From positions 2,190,698-2,254,697 of the forward strand of contig NZ_CP018187.1 of NCBI RefSeq assembly GCF_009738225.1: 64,000 bases of DNA. Direction: 5' to 3'. Position 1 is the first letter of the stretch; every line of letters starts with the position of its first letter. A program made the position numbers and the translations under genes. The notes beneath the pieces were generated by a model, which did not search any database, was not told the DNA's origin, and saw nothing but the letters and a program-made list of their open reading frames with translations. Positions 43,255-55,492 of this stretch are shown here, in pieces. This DNA is from Streptococcus salivarius (GTDB lineage: Bacteria > Bacillota > Bacilli > Lactobacillales > Streptococcaceae).

Positions 43255-44049
43255 TTAACTCTTAAGATAAAAAAGCATTAATCCTAAAGCTAAAATAGCA
43301 ATAATTGATAAGGTATCTCGACCATTCCATGAAAGTCGACGATATTTTATTCGTCCTTCACCACCTTGATAGCCTCGTGCTTCCATAGCAATCGCCAAAG
43401 CATCTGCTCGTTTAAAGCTTGATGCAAACAAAGGAATTAAAATAGGTATTATTGACCGTACCTTTTGAATAATATTTCCTTCACCAAAGTCAACACCACG
43501 CGCCTTTTGAGCATTCATAATACGAGTCGTATCATCCATCAAAGTTGGTACAAAACGTAGACTCAAAGATAGCATTAAACCAATTTCATGTGCTGGCACT
43601 TTGAAAACAGTAAGAGGTTTTAAAAGTGATTCAACTGCATCAGATAAACTTAAAGGTGTTGTCGTTAGAGTAAGTAGGGTGGAAAAACTAATAATGAGGA
43701 TAAATCTAAGGAATATCATCCAACCTTGATTTAAACCGACTTCCGTAATCTTTAAAAAGCCGATAGACCAAAGCACACTCCCTTTTGTATTGAAGAAAAC
43801 TTGAAATAGGGTAGAAAATAAAATAATCCAAATCATTGGTTTGATTCCACCTAAAAAGAAACCAAGTTTTATTTTAGACAAGAAAACCAAGAAAAGTGTA
43901 AATAAAGTTATTACAGCATAAGTTAAGGGATTATTAGCCCAAAAGATAATAACAATATAAATCAGCATGGCTAATAATTTACTTCTAGGGTCTAATCGGT
44001 GTATAAAAGAGTCCCCAACAATATAACGTCCAATAATTAACTTATCCAT
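43255..44049 (-). CDS. ecfT: Energy-coupling factor transporter transmembrane protein
   Basis: The 264-residue membrane protein has about five helices and the two coupling motifs of Ecf[15 protein letters not shown] near 178-191 and [13 protein letters not shown] near 225. It joins the EcfA ATPases to exchangeable vitamin-binding S components. The start overlaps the ecfA2 stop by 8 bases. Confidence 0.96.
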   Translation of the reverse strand: MDKLIIGRYIVGDSFIHRLDPRSKLLAMLIYIVIIFWANNPLTYAVITLFTLFLVFLSKIKLGFFLGGIKPMIWIILFSTLFQVFFNTKGSVLWSIGFLKITEVGLNQGWMIFLRFILIISFSTLLTLTTTPLSLSDAVESLLKPLTVFKVPAHEIGLMLSLSLRFVPTLMDDTTRIMNAQKARGVDFGEGNIIQKVRSIIPILIPLFASSFKRADALAIAMEARGYQGGEGRIKYRRLSWNGRDTLSIIAILALGLMLFYLKS

Positions 44050-44884
44050 GCGACACCACCTCTACGAATTCCTCGATTGTAATAGGGAGACTTTCAAATT
44101 GATAACCTTTTTCTTGTAGCTGTAGCGCAAACTCTGTGATTTTAGGAACACCTAACTGCTTTTCTTTAAGAAAAGTAACCTTTTGAAAAACATCTTTAGG
44201 AGCTCCCGACAACACTAGTTGCCCTTTTTCCATAACATTCACAGCTGTCGCATAATCGGCAACATCATCCATCAAGTGAGTAACTAAAACAATCGTCATT
44301 CCAGAAAGATGTAACTCCTTAAAGAGAGACATCAATTCCTTCCGGCCCTGTGGATCTAGACCGGCAGTCGGTTCATCCAGCACTAGAATATCTGGTTGCA
44401 TAGCTAGAATCCCTGCGATGGCAACACGTCGCATTTGTCCCCCTGATAAATCAAAAGGATTCTGTCCATGAAACTCTTCCGGGAGTCCAACTAATTTTAG
44501 ACTTTCAATAGCACGTTGTTCTGCTTCTTCCTTAGAAACTCCGAAATTTTGAGGTCCAAAGGCAACATCTTCTAAAACAGTTTCTGCAAATAACTGACTT
44601 TCTGGAAATTGAAAAACTAAACCTACCTTCTTACGAATTGGTTTTATGTCCTTATTCTTTGATTGACTGGTTATGATCGTATCATCAACGTGAACCTGAC
44701 CACTAGTGGGTAAATTAAGGCCATTCAAGAGCTGCATAATAGTAGATTTACCACTTCCTGTATGTCCAATAAAGGCCGTATATGAACCATCTTTTATCGT
44801 CGTCGTCATATCAAAAAGGGCACGCCCCTCAAAAGGAGTACCCGCTTGATAGATATAACTTACATTTTTGAGAGAGATTCCCAT
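44042..44884 (-). CDS. ecfA2: Energy-coupling factor ATPase 2
   Basis: The 280-residue ATPase shows Walker A ([12 protein letters not shown] near 40), the Q-loop [12 protein letters not shown], the signature [14 protein letters not shown] near 148 and Walker [14 protein letters not shown] near 167. It forms a heterodimer with EcfA1 to power vitamin uptake. It overlaps ecfA1 by 25 bases. Confidence 0.96.
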   Translation of the reverse strand: MGISLKNVSYIYQAGTPFEGRALFDMTTTIKDGSYTAFIGHTGSGKSTIMQLLNGLNLPTSGQVHVDDTIITSQSKNKDIKPIRKKVGLVFQFPESQLFAETVLEDVAFGPQNFGVSKEEAEQRAIESLKLVGLPEEFHGQNPFDLSGGQMRRVAIAGILAMQPDILVLDEPTAGLDPQGRKELMSLFKELHLSGMTIVLVTHLMDDVADYATAVNVMEKGQLVLSGAPKDVFQKVTFLKEKQLGVPKITEFALQLQEKGYQFESLPITIEEFVEVVSHG

Positions 44885-45690
44885 AGTTGTTCTACCAATT
44901 CCTTTTCTGTCAGATAGTCTTCACAATCTATCAGACCTTTATTTCTTAGCTTTTGAGTTAATAATGCACTAAAAGGGATATCTAAACCTAAGTCAACTAA
45001 CTCTGAGCCTCTACTAAATAGTTCACGAGGACTTGAAACAGACTCCACTTTACCTTTTTTCAAAACCAAAACACGGTCACTCAAAGCGACCTCATCGAGA
45101 TCATGAGTAATTGATAAAACAGTCATTCCGTATTCTTTACGAATAGCTTTAATAGATTGAATCAATTCCTGGCGACCTTCTGGGTCAAGCATGCTAGTTG
45201 CCTCATCCAAAATCAAAATAGATGGTCTCATAGCTACAATACCTGCGATAGCCACACGTTGTTTTTGGCCTCCAGATAATCTAGCTGGCTCTCTATCCTT
45301 AAATTCTGACATTCCTACAAATTCCAGAGCCTCTTGAACTCTTGAAGCCATTTCTTCATAGGGAACACCTTTATTTTCAAGACCAAAAGCAACATCATCT
45401 TCAACAGTTGCCCCAACAAATTGATTATCTGGATTTTGAAAGACCATACCAATCTTATCACGGATATCCCAGACATTGTCTTCTGTTAATTCTTGACCAT
45501 CAACAATAATCTGCCCAGACTCTGCCACTAATAGTCCGTCAATAAGACGTGCTGTCGTGGATTTTCCAGAACCATTATGCCCTACAATGGATAACCATTC
45601 CCCACGTTTCACGTGAAACGATACATCATCAAGAATATAGGATGGTTGATCTTGATGATATTTAAACTTTAAATTTTTTATTTCAATCAT
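44860..45690 (-). CDS. ecfA1: Energy-coupling factor ATPase 1
   Basis: The 276-residue ATPase shows Walker A ([13 protein letters not shown] near 38), Q-loop [13 protein letters not shown], signature [13 protein letters not shown] near 142 and Walker [14 protein letters not shown] parS palindrome lies within its codons at 45606-45619. The order ecfA1-ecfA2-ecfT after pgsA is standard in streptococci. Confidence 0.96.
   Translation of the reverse strand: MIEIKNLKFKYHQDQPSYILDDVSFHVKRGEWLSIVGHNGSGKSTTARLIDGLLVAESGQIIVDGQELTEDNVWDIRDKIGMVFQNPDNQFVGATVEDDVAFGLENKGVPYEEMASRVQEALEFVGMSEFKDREPARLSGGQKQRVAIAGIVAMRPSILILDEATSMLDPEGRQELIQSIKAIRKEYGMTVLSITHDLDEVALSDRVLVLKKGKVESVSSPRELFSRGSELVDLGLDIPFSALLTQKLRNKGLIDCEDYLTEKELVEQLWESLSKM
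45606..45619. other. parS site (within ecfA1)
   Basis: GTTTCACGTGAAAC is the conserved 14-bp core of the ParB/Spo0J binding palindrome. A second exact copy lies at 54452-54465, and parB lies at 62995. Two exact copies of a 14-bp palindrome so close to the origin are very unlikely by chance. Confidence 0.9.
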
Positions 45691-45702
45691 TGATTTATCG
45701 TA

Positions 45703-46245
45703 CTATTTGAAAGTATCCTTAAATAAGAAACCTGCACCTTTGAAATAATCATAGCCTGAGTAAATTGTAAAGAACAAAGCAATATAAAGCATAATTGTTC
45801 CTACAAAATGCAGATGACACAATAATAGAATAATAGATAACATCTGAGTCACTGTCTTAATCTTACCAGGCATAGCTGCAGCGAGAACTGTACCACCATT
45901 CTCCACTAATAAAAGACGAAGACCTGTGACTGCAAGCTCACGACAGATAATAACTGAAACCACCCAGGCTGGTGCTTGATTAATACCGACTAACATAATA
46001 AATGCTGACATCACTAGCATCTTATCTGCCAATGGGTCTGCAAATTTCCCGAAATTAGTAACAACATGCCATTTTCGTGCCAAATAGCCATCTAAATAAT
46101 CTGTAATACTGGCAATAGCGAAGACAACCGCCGCAGCAATATGCATGACATTACTTGACGCAAGTGATGTCATCAGTAAAAAGATAGGAATCAAAACAAT
46201 TCTAGCAAGTGTCAATAAATTAGGTAAATTTTCTTTTTTAAACAT
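45703..46245 (-). CDS. pgsA: Phosphatidylglycerophosphate synthase
   Basis: The 180-residue membrane enzyme carries the CDP-alcohol phosphotransferase motif: DYLDGYLARKWHVVTNFGKF followed by ADPLADK (residues about 49-75), with all four aspartates. It makes phosphatidylglycerophosphate from CDP-diacylglycerol and glycerol 3-phosphate. It lies 12 bp after rodZ. Confidence 0.96.
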   Translation of the reverse strand: MFKKENLPNLLTLARIVLIPIFLLMTSLASSNVMHIAAAVVFAIASITDYLDGYLARKWHVVTNFGKFADPLADKMLVMSAFIMLVGINQAPAWVVSVIICRELAVTGLRLLLVENGGTVLAAAMPGKIKTVTQMLSIILLLCHLHFVGTIMLYIALFFTIYSGYDYFKGAGFLFKDTFK

Positions 46246-46257
46246 TTCTTCTCGATT

Positions 46258-47115
46258 CTATTGGATTCTTAATGTGAGGTAGCTAGGTGTATTTTTATCT
46301 AATTGAGATAAATCAAGTGACTCCCCATTTACCTTTAGAGTTACTTTTGAAGATTGAGCAATAATAATTTGAGTTGGTTTAGTTTTACCAGAAAAATCTA
46401 AAGAGTATTTTGAATTTTTCGTTTTTGAAAGGAGGTAACTCTCTGAAGTATCTGAGTTATCTACTGAAAACCATGTGTCATCACTATCTTTTGATAACTC
46501 CACATCTAAAACTACTGAAGAATTTACATTGGAGAAATCAACCATTAGTTGATTACCTTGAGTTGTCGTTGTAACATTTGCCCCCGAAACGGTAACCTCA
46601 GAAATGCTTCGTGACGATTTAGCCTTACTAGCCGTCGACAGATGATTAACTGTAGAGATAGTATTTGGTTTTATCACTTGAGGTTGATTAGAAAGATGTC
46701 TAACAATAATATAACCTACTGAGCAGATGATAAGTAACGAAACCGCACTAAGCACTAGTAAAGGTAGATAGTTAGACTTTCTTTTTTCTTCACGTTTATG
46801 CTTTAAAAAGCGTGACATGGGAGCTTTAGCAGCTAAGGTATCTTCCTTACGTTCAACTGGTTTCTTCTCTTTTTTTAGTTTTTGCTCATTCTGTCTCTGC
46901 TCCTCAAACAGACGTTTTCCATCTAAACCAACCGAAGTGGCATACTTTTCAAGCGCCTCTTGCTGAATGTCCTCTGGCAAAGCCTTAAGTTGATCCATTT
47001 CCATAGCCAGAAGAAACTGGGCTTCGACTCCAGAAAATTTTTCTACATCATACAAACTTAACTCTTTCTTTATACGCGCTGCACGTAATTGCTCACCTAG
47101 AGAGTGTAACTTCAT
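46258..47115 (-). CDS. rodZ: RodZ-family cell-shape/division protein
   Basis: The 285-residue protein has an N-terminal HTH_25 domain (LGEQLRAARIKKELSLYDVE near 6-25), a basic linker, one membrane helix (about 117-138, NYLLPLLVLSAVSLLIICSV without the first N in the core) and an outer DUF4115-like beta domain. RodZ supports peripheral wall synthesis. It lies between the yfmH peptidase-like gene and pgsA, the conserved neighbourhood. Confidence 0.92.
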   Translation of the reverse strand: MKLHSLGEQLRAARIKKELSLYDVEKFSGVEAQFLLAMEMDQLKALPEDIQQEALEKYATSVGLDGKRLFEEQRQNEQKLKKEKKPVERKEDTLAAKAPMSRFLKHKREEKRKSNYLPLLVLSAVSLLIICSVGYIIVRHLSNQPQVIKPNTISTVNHLSTASKAKSSRSISEVTVSGANVTTTTQGNQLMVDFSNVNSSVVLDVELSKDSDDTWFSVDNSDTSESYLLSKTKNSKYSLDFSGKTKPTQIIIAQSSKVTLKVNGESLDLSQLDKNTPSYLTLRIQ

Positions 47116-47173
47116 TTTTCCCCTTTCTAATATTCTTCTTTGTTTTCGTGTCTCTATTATAGCAAATAATCAC

Positions 47174-48451
47174 TTATTTAGGGAAGACAACAAAATCGGT
47201 AATCTCCATATTTGAGAGATAGTGATTCAAAAAATCCTTCAACTCCTTGGAAGTAATGCTCATCAGTTCCTGACCAAAATCAAAGTATGTTTTATCATTC
47301 TCAAAATACGCTAAATATTGGCTCCCTAAATTCTGGATATTGTCTAGACTACGTAAAAATTCACCATACAAGGCTTTCTTTTGTAAATCCAATGCTTCTT
47401 CCGTCAACAATCGTTTTTTATCTGCCGATGTCATCACTTGACGAATTAAACTTGACATACGGATAGGCTCTGCAGTGTCCATAGTCATAACGACAAATGA
47501 ATATCGATTAGATACCTCGTATTCAATTGACACAGACTCGTCTATTTTTCCTTCAGCATACCAATTTTGATAATAAGGAGACGTCCAGCCAAACAGTAAA
47601 TTGAACAATAACTGTACCAGTATATTTTCTCTCATACGATTATCAGTAAAAGGAACACTCTTAAAACCAATGGCTAGTTTTGAGATGAATATCTCCATTT
47701 GAAGACTATCTAATTTTTGGATATCTGACTCAATAGGGTGCTTTTCTTTCTCGACTATTCTCTCAGGTGGTGTAAACTTACTTTGTTTTTCATTGACAAG
47801 AGTGTAAATGTTTCCAACATCAAAATCGCCCACTAAGACGAGATGACAGTTTGCTGGCCTGTAAAAGCAATCAAAATTATCTTTTAAGTCCTTTACAGTA
47901 ATTTCTTCAATGCTATCAACACTTCCAGCAATATCTTGTCCTAATATAGTATTAGGATACAAACTTTGTAAACAACCTAGATAAACTCTGTAGTCAGGAT
48001 CATCCTGATACATATTTATCTCTTGTTCAATAATTCTTTTTTCATGATTGACAGCATCTTCAGAACTTGTAAAGCTCGATGTAAACTTTAATAAAAGCTC
48101 TAAAGACTCCTCAAAGTGGTCAAGGGTAGAAAAATAATATGTTGTCTTCTCCAATGTTGTAAAAGCATTGACATCAGCTCCAAGCTTGACAAAATCCAAT
48201 GTCACATCCCTTCCCTGCTCATCCTCAAATAGCTTGTGTTCAAGAAAATGAGCAATACCTGCAGGGTAAGATTGTGACTCACCATCAATATAAAAGTGAT
48301 TATCTAGCGCCCCAAAATTTGTTGACAAAAAGGCGACTTTTTCTACAAATCCTTTTTTCTTAATGATTGATAAAGACATACCATTATCTAAAATTGCTGA
48401 ATAAACTTCTTCATCAATTTTTTGATAATAACGTTTCTTCAAAGCAGCCAT
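47174..48451 (-). CDS. M16 family zinc peptidase (YfmH-like)
   Basis: The 425-residue protein has the inverted zinc motif HFLEH (near residues 68-72) with a downstream Glu region (EKRIIEQEINMYQDD) typical of active pitrilysin-like M16 peptidases. It pairs with the non-catalytic partner gene just upstream; the two are separated by one base. Such pairs (YfmF/YfmH, AlbE/AlbF-like) are associated with peptide maturation or degradation. The streptococcal substrate is unknown. Confidence 0.9.
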   Translation of the reverse strand: MAALKKRYYQKIDEEVYSAILDNGMSLSIIKKKGFVEKVAFLSTNFGALDNHFYIDGESQSYPAGIAHFLEHKLFEDEQGRDVTLDFVKLGADVNAFTTLEKTTYYFSTLDHFEESLELLLKFTSSFTSSEDAVNHEKRIIEQEINMYQDDPDYRVYLGCLQSLYPNTILGQDIAGSVDSIEEITVKDLKDNFDCFYRPANCHLVLVGDFDVGNIYTLVNEKQSKFTPPERIVEKEKHPIESDIQKLDSLQMEIFISKLAIGFKSVPFTDNRMRENILVQLLFNLLFGWTSPYYQNWYAEGKIDESVSIEYEVSNRYSFVVMTMDTAEPIRMSSLIRQVMTSADKKRLLTEEALDLQKKALYGEFLRSLDNIQNLGSQYLAYFENDKTYFDFGQELMSITSKELKDFLNHYLSNMEITDFVVFPK

Positions 48452-48452
48452 T

Positions 48453-49703
48453 TTAAGACACTCCTTCTAAAAAGAACAAACTCTGTAGCTTAACTTGACG
48501 TGCTACACGGCAAACATCTTTTTTAGTAACCTTCTCAATCTCATCTAACCAATTCTCCAATGAAAGACTTTTATCGCCAAAAATCACCTTATTAAAACGT
48601 TGTTCCACTAATGTTAAGGCATGATCTTCAGAGAGTAGAGCATTCATTCGTATGATTTTTTTGGTTTGATTCAGGAGAGAGCTTGAAAAACGTCCTAATT
48701 TAATGTAATTCAATTCTCTACTAATTCCTCGCATAGCCTGATCTCTATTAGATTTTTCAATTCCAGCGTAAACTTCTAGTAAACCTGTAAAGATATCAAA
48801 TTGGCTACTAATTGAATAAGCCAACCCTTCCTTTTCTCGAAGTGTTGTAAACAAGGCTGAATGGGCAAATTCACCGAACATTGCATTGAATACAATTAAA
48901 GCAAAGTAATCTTTATCTCCATATTGACACGGAAATTGGTACCCTAGCTGTAAAATAGATTGACTACTCTGTCTAGGTTCTATCTTTTCTTTCACAACAT
49001 TGACATAAGGTTGACTATAGCTAAACTGTAAATCAACTTGACGTCCTTCCAAAGGAAAACGATGTAAAGCTTGGAGTACTTGATAATCATCAAATTCTCC
49101 AACCATAAAGATATCAATACGATCTCTTGTCAACATACTTTGAAATTCTTGATAAGCTGTAAACGAGGTCTCTGCTTCAACAAGTTCTGCTTGACCATAT
49201 TTTGGAACTTTCAAGCCCTCATTTACAAAATAAAGCTCTCTTCCTTTAACTTCACTGTAATAGTAATTATTCTCCGTGTCAACATCCAGGTATGTCATTA
49301 AATTTTGTTTTTCTATGTCAAATACTTTATTTTGGTATTGGGCTACTCTTGACAGTGGCTTGTAAAGACACTCTTTCAAAAATCCTAGCACTTCCCAAAA
49401 CAATCCATCATTCGTAGGGATAAAGGTATCTTTCAGATATGTCAACTCGATGTCAACGCTATGTGTCAATCCTTTAGTTGACACTCTAGTTGACAACTGT
49501 GTTCCATAAAGAAAAGCTAGTCTCTCTTTAAAAGACTGTACTGTTGGATACGTCTGATTGGCTGTAGCTAACATTTGTGAAACTAGGGCTCGTTTAGCAA
49601 TTGTTTGTTTATTCAAAGATCCTGTCATTCGAAAAACAATACGATTAGTTTTATATTTTTGTGTTGGAATGAAGTGTACATAGACACCATCAGCAATTTT
49701 CAT
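48453..49703 (-). CDS. M16 family non-catalytic partner (YfmF-like)
   Basis: The 416-residue protein is an M16 homologue in which the HxxEH zinc motif is missing (the corresponding region reads SFKERLAFLYGTQL). This matches the inactive half of two-gene M16 pairs. A second M16-like C-terminal domain is visible (LREKEGLAYSISSQFDIFTG). The start at 49703 faces the yaaA-recF pair. Confidence 0.9.
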   Translation of the reverse strand: MKIADGVYVHFIPTQKYKTNRIVFRMTGSLNKQTIAKRALVSQMLATANQTYPTVQSFKERLAFLYGTQLSTRVSTKGLTHSVDIELTYLKDTFIPTNDGLFWEVLGFLKECLYKPLSRVAQYQNKVFDIEKQNLMTYLDVDTENNYYYSEVKGRELYFVNEGLKVPKYGQAELVEAETSFTAYQEFQSMLTRDRIDIFMVGEFDDYQVLQALHRFPLEGRQVDLQFSYSQPYVNVVKEKIEPRQSSQSILQLGYQFPCQYGDKDYFALIVFNAMFGEFAHSALFTTLREKEGLAYSISSQFDIFTGLLEVYAGIEKSNRDQAMRGISRELNYIKLGRFSSSLLNQTKKIIRMNALLSEDHALTLVEQRFNKVIFGDKSLSLENWLDEIEKVTKKDVCRVARQVKLQSLFFLEGVS

Positions 49704-49780
49704 TGATAACCTCTAAAAAGTTTATGCTTCCAATTATACCATTTTTATGCTATCTTATCTCAAGAGAAAGTTGAGGTACT

Positions 49781-50158
49781 ATGGAATATAAATTATTTGG
49801 TGAATACATCACACTGCAGGCACTTTTAAAAGAATTAAGTATCATTCATAGTGGAGGAGCTATAAAAGGTTTCTTGGCTAATAATACCGTTTTATTCAAC
49901 GGTGAGGATGAAAAACGTCGTGGAAAAAAACTTCGTTATGGAGATGTTATTACCATTCCGTCTGAGGAACTTGAAATAACGATTGTAGCTCCTACGACAA
50001 ATGAAATTGAAGAACATCAAAAAGCAGTCGCTGAAAAAGCACGTGTTGCTGCCATTGTTAAAAAAATGAATCAGGATAATAAAAAGAAACAAAAAGCACA
50101 TCCGTCAAAAGAAAGCAATAAAACTAAACGAAAACCCGTTCGTTTCCCAGGAACCTAA
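49781..50158 (+). CDS. yaaA: S4 domain protein YaaA
   Basis: The 125-residue protein has an S4-like RNA-binding segment ([20 protein letters not shown], then [20 protein letters not shown]) and a basic lysine-rich tail. It lies directly upstream of recF (2-bp gap), as in many Firmicutes, and is probably involved in RNA or ribosome binding. Confidence 0.9.
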   Translation: MEYKLFGEYITLQALLKELSIIHSGGAIKGFLANNTVLFNGEDEKRRGKKLRYGDVITIPSEELEITIVAPTTNEIEEHQKAVAEKARVAAIVKKMNQDNKKKQKAHPSKESNKTKRKPVRFPGT

Positions 50159-50160
50159 CT

Positions 50161-51261
50161 ATGTGGCTCGAAAAAATTGATATTCAACACTTTAGAAATT
50201 ATACTGAAGCCTCTGTGAGCTTCTCACCTCATCTCAATATTTTTCTTGGTCGCAATGCCCAAGGAAAAACAAATATTCTTGAGGCCATCTATTTTCTAGC
50301 ATTGACACGTAGTCATCGGACCCGTTCAGATAAAGAACTGATTCAATTTCAACAAAATACTCTCAAACTTAACGGCATCGTGCATCGTCATAGTGGGAAG
50401 CTACCTCTGGAAATCAGTTTATCTAATAAAGGACGCATAACAAAGGTTAACCACCTCAAACAAGCTAAATTATCCGATTATATCGGTCACATGACTGTGG
50501 TGCTATTTGCTCCTGAGGATTTACAACTTGTAAAAGGATCTCCAAGCCTGAGACGTAAATTTATAGATATTGATTTAGGACAGATTAAGCCTGTTTATCT
50601 CTCAGACTTATCAAGTTATAATCATGTACTCAAACAACGTAATGCTTATCTCAAATCTACTGACAATGTAGACATTAATTTCCTCTCAGTGTTAGATGAA
50701 CAGCTTTCCGATTTTGGAACACGAGTTATCGAACATAGACTAGAATTTATCAAGCAATTAGAGGAGGAGGCAGATAGACATCATAGTAACCTCTCAAATC
50801 AGATAGAGCGCCTTAAAATCTCCTACGAATCTAATATCCCACTGGAAAATAACAAAGTTATTCGCGAATCATTTTTAACCACGTTAAAGCAAAATCACAA
50901 AAGAGATATCTTCAAAAAGAACACTGGTGTTGGTCCGCATAGGGATGATTTAACATTTTACATTAATGACATGAACGCATCTTTCGGTAGTCAGGGGCAG
51001 CAACGTAGTCTCATACTTTCTTTAAAAATGGCTGAGATTGCTCTGATAAAAAAAGTAACAGGTGAATTTCCTATTCTTCTCCTCGATGATGTCATGAGTG
51101 AGCTTGACAATCACCGTCAACTTAAACTGTTAGAAAGTATTGACGAAGAGGTTCAAACCTTCATGACGACAACTTCACTTGATCATCTGAGTAACCTACC
51201 ACCTGATTTAAAGACCTTCTTAGTTAAGAATGGTGATATTTATGAAAAACAAGTCGATTAA
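50161..51261 (+). CDS. recF: DNA replication and repair protein RecF
   Basis: The 366-residue SMC-like ATPase shows Walker A ([18 protein letters not shown] near 30-47), the signature [17 protein letters not shown] near 280 and Walker [15 protein letters not shown] near 307. It loads RecA at gaps during repair. A hairpin ACAAGTC/GACTTGT with a T tract straddles its stop. Confidence 0.97.
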   Translation: MWLEKIDIQHFRNYTEASVSFSPHLNIFLGRNAQGKTNILEAIYFLALTRSHRTRSDKELIQFQQNTLKLNGIVHRHSGKLPLEISLSNKGRITKVNHLKQAKLSDYIGHMTVVLFAPEDLQLVKGSPSLRRKFIDIDLGQIKPVYLSDLSSYNHVLKQRNAYLKSTDNVDINFLSVLDEQLSDFGTRVIEHRLEFIKQLEEEADRHHSNLSNQIERLKISYESNIPLENNKVIRESFLTTLKQNHKRDIFKKNTGVGPHRDDLTFYINDMNASFGSQGQQRSLILSLKMAEIALIKKVTGEFPILLLDDVMSELDNHRQLKLLESIDEEVQTFMTTTSLDHLSNLPPDLKTFLVKNGDIYEKQVD

Positions 51262-51405
51262 ATGACTTGTTTTTCTATTTTTCGTGATTGACACATGTGA
51301 CAAGCGTTACCCAATAAGCTGTAAATCATTTTCGCCTAAACCCTTTTATCAACAACCATAATCACGTAAATACGTTGTAAACTTATTGTAAATATCTCTG
51401 TAAAC

Positions 51406-51434
51406 AAAAAGTACTTATCTGAGATAAGTACTTT
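51406..51434. terminator. Bidirectional terminator between recF and guaB
   Basis: AAAGTACTTATCT pairs with AGATAAGTACTTT (2-nt loop region GA) with T-rich ends on both strands. Confidence 0.8.
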
Positions 51435-51442
51435 TATGTTTA

Positions 51443-52942
<1,500 letters not shown>

Positions 52943-53102
52943 TCAAAGTTTTGAGGTACAAAAACCCCAGCCTATTTTTTAATTGTTAATATCATATCAT
53001 GCTAAAATGATTTGTCAACAGATTTCGCATAAGATTCTAAGAAAACCTTTTTCCAAATAAAAATAGAGCTCCAGATTATCTTGAGTCCCTACTTTTTATT
53101 TC

Positions 53103-54125
53103 TTAGAAATACTTAATTCCCATCGCTTCTTTTACTTCCGCCAATGTTTGTCCAGCAACTTCACGCGCTGCTTGACTACCTTTTTCAAGCATACGGAAAA
53201 CTTCTCCCATATCCTTGGCATATTCTAAACGACGTTCACGAATTGGAGCTAACTCACGTTCTAAGATTTCTAGAAGATAACGTTTTGTCTTCACATCTCC
53301 TAAACCACCTCGTTGATAATGTTCTTTCATTTCAGCAATTGTAGTAGCATCCTCTTCGCGACCAAAGATATCAAGATAATGGAAAACCATATTACCTTCA
53401 ATTTGGCCTGGATCTTCCACACGAATATGATTTGGATCCGTATACATGCTCATGACTTTTTTACGAACAGTGTCCTCATCATCTGAAAGGAAGATACCAT
53501 TACCTAAGGATTTTGACATCTTAGCATTTCCGTCTAGACCTGGAAGGCGTCCTGCAGCTTCATTTTTAGGGTAGATTCCCTCTGGCTCAACCAAAATATC
53601 ACAATGATAAGTATGATTGAAGCTACGTGCAATTTCACGTGTCTGCTCAATCATTGGCTTTTGGTCATTACCTACAGGAACATAATTTGCTTTAAAGGCC
53701 GTGATATCAGCTGCCTGAGAAATTGGATAAACTAAAAAGCCTGTTGGAATAGATTCTCCGAAGCCTTTTTGAGCAATTTCCGTCTTAACCGTTGGGTTAC
53801 GCTCTAAACGTGCCAATGAAACTAGGTTCATGTAATACATAGTCAACTCAGCCAACTCAGGAATCTGACTTTGAATGAAAATAGTCGACTTCGTTGGATC
53901 CAAACCTACAGAGAGATAATCTAAAGCAACATTCCCAATTGATTCTTTGATAATCTCTGACTCTTTGGCGTGATCCGTAAGGGCTTGCTGATCAGCCAAA
54001 AAGACAAACATGTTATATTTATCTTCGTTTTGTAAAAGGACACGATTTTTTAAACTACCAACATAGTGTCCTAGATGAAGTTTCCCTGTTGGACGGTCTC
54101 CCGTCAAAATAATAGGTTTCGTCAT
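53103..54125 (-). CDS. trpS: Tryptophan-tRNA ligase
   Basis: The 340-residue class I synthetase has the HIGH-like motif [11 protein letters not shown] near 14-24 and KMSKS in [11 protein letters not shown] near 200. It charges tRNA-Trp. The gene is preceded by a T-box leader, so its expression should respond to uncharged tRNA-Trp. Confidence 0.97.
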   Translation of the reverse strand: MTKPIILTGDRPTGKLHLGHYVGSLKNRVLLQNEDKYNMFVFLADQQALTDHAKESEIIKESIGNVALDYLSVGLDPTKSTIFIQSQIPELAELTMYYMNLVSLARLERNPTVKTEIAQKGFGESIPTGFLVYPISQAADITAFKANYVPVGNDQKPMIEQTREIARSFNHTYHCDILVEPEGIYPKNEAAGRLPGLDGNAKMSKSLGNGIFLSDDEDTVRKKVMSMYTDPNHIRVEDPGQIEGNMVFHYLDIFGREEDATTIAEMKEHYQRGGLGDVKTKRYLLEILERELAPIRERRLEYAKDMGEVFRMLEKGSQAAREVAGQTLAEVKEAMGIKYF

Positions 54126-54420
54126 ATAATTACCTCTCTAATACAAAAAAATCCCCACGCAAAAACATGCGTGAGGGCGTTAATCACTTTTGATACGCGG
54201 TACCACCTCAGTTGATAACTCTTTCTGAAGCTATCATCTCAAACCTTCTCAACAAAGAAGTTGCACGATAAGGGGTGCCAAACCTAACGTTTATGTGTTC
54301 ACGTTAACCGTCAATTCTCTTCAGCCCATTCATTCCACCTTCATACTGGTTTTCAGCAACCACCAGCTCTCTATAAAAAAGGAAAGAATTACTCTTCTGA
54401 TGACTATTATTCTACATTGT
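54126..54420 (-). promoter_or_regulatory. T-box leader of trpS
   Basis: On the minus strand the leader contains the T-box core AGGTGGTACCGCG (complement at 54196-54208) and then a terminator hairpin (CCCTCACGC with GCGTGGGG) with a T tract at about 54145-54180. Several stems precede it, including GCTGGTGGTTGCTG-type sequence and GAATGGGC, which could supply the TGG specifier. Control is by readthrough when uncharged tRNA-Trp binds. Confidence 0.93.
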
Positions 54421-54451
54421 TTTATCTATTCTTGTCAAGATTATGTTTCTA

Positions 54452-54465
54452 GTTTCACGTGAAAC
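54452..54465. other. parS site
   Basis: GTTTCACGTGAAAC is identical to the copy at 45606-45619. It lies in the intergenic region between trpS and the YitT gene. Confidence 0.92.
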
Positions 54466-54553
54466 ACAACCTTAGATACAACCAAAATAGTCAATACTTG
54501 ACGGAAACTAAAAAAGACTTGATAATAAGAATATCATTTCTAGGAGATAATAT

Positions 54554-55426
54554 ATGAAACGTCGAATAATAGATATACTTTTAGTTACAATCGGTTCTTT
54601 TATAGCTTCGGTTGGCTATAATTCACTTTTAGTTAAGAATAATATTGCCTCGGGTGGTGTCGGGGGACTAGCCATTAGTTTAAACGCCCTTTTTGGTTGG
54701 AACAATGCTAACTTCGTCTTAGCAACCACCATCCCTTTGTTAATTTTATGTTGGTGCTTTCTTGGTCGCGAAGTTCTCCTAAAAACCTTCTATGGGTCTC
54801 TTATCTTCCCAACTTTTATTAAATTAACCGAGGGCTTACCTACACTCACCAAACAACCTTTGTTGGCTGCTATTTTTGGTGGGATTGTATTAGGGTTAGG
54901 ACTAGGAATAGTCTTTTATGGAAATTCCTCAACTGGGGGAACTGGAATTATCACACAAATTCTCCACAAGTATACGCCACTCCCACTAGGAATGGTACTA
55001 CTTATTGTTGATGGAATCATTGTCGCAATCAGTGCTATTGCCTTTCCACCTGATACTGTTATGTACTCCATTCTCTCACTTGGAGTTGTTTCTCTTACAA
55101 TTGATAAAATGATGGTCGGACTCAATTCATCACGAAATCTTCTAATCATTTCGCAAAATAGTGAACAAATCCTAAAATACATCACTAGAGTGGCTGATAG
55201 AGGTGCAACAAAAATTCCAGTTCTTGGTGGACATACTGGACATGCACAAAATATGATTATGACTACCTTGTCAACTCATGAGGTTCCAAAAGTTCAAGAA
55301 GAAATCCAAAAAATAGATGAAACTGCCTTTATCGTCATTGTTCCTGCTTCTACAGTTATGGGACGTGGATTTAGCCTCCAAAAAGATTACCAAAGAGTTC
55401 CAAATGACTTTATTAATCCCTTATAA
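54554..55426 (+). CDS. YitT family membrane protein
   Basis: The 290-residue protein has five or six membrane helices and family segments VGYNSLLVKNNIASGGVGGL near 20-39 and GNSSTGGTGIITQILHKYTP near 127, followed by a DUF2179 C-terminal domain (residues about 220-280). The biochemical function is unknown. GGAG-type ribosome site at 54542. Confidence 0.9.
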   Translation: MKRRIIDILLVTIGSFIASVGYNSLLVKNNIASGGVGGLAISLNALFGWNNANFVLATTIPLLILCWCFLGREVLLKTFYGSLIFPTFIKLTEGLPTLTKQPLLAAIFGGIVLGLGLGIVFYGNSSTGGTGIITQILHKYTPLPLGMVLLIVDGIIVAISAIAFPPDTVMYSILSLGVVSLTIDKMMVGLNSSRNLLIISQNSEQILKYITRVADRGATKIPVLGGHTGHAQNMIMTTLSTHEVPKVQEEIQKIDETAFIVIVPASTVMGRGFSLQKDYQRVPNDFINPL

Positions 55427-55492
55427 AATCGATTGAAATAAAGTCTAATTTCTCGTAAAATAGTAGTTAAGAATAAAAATAAAGGATATTAT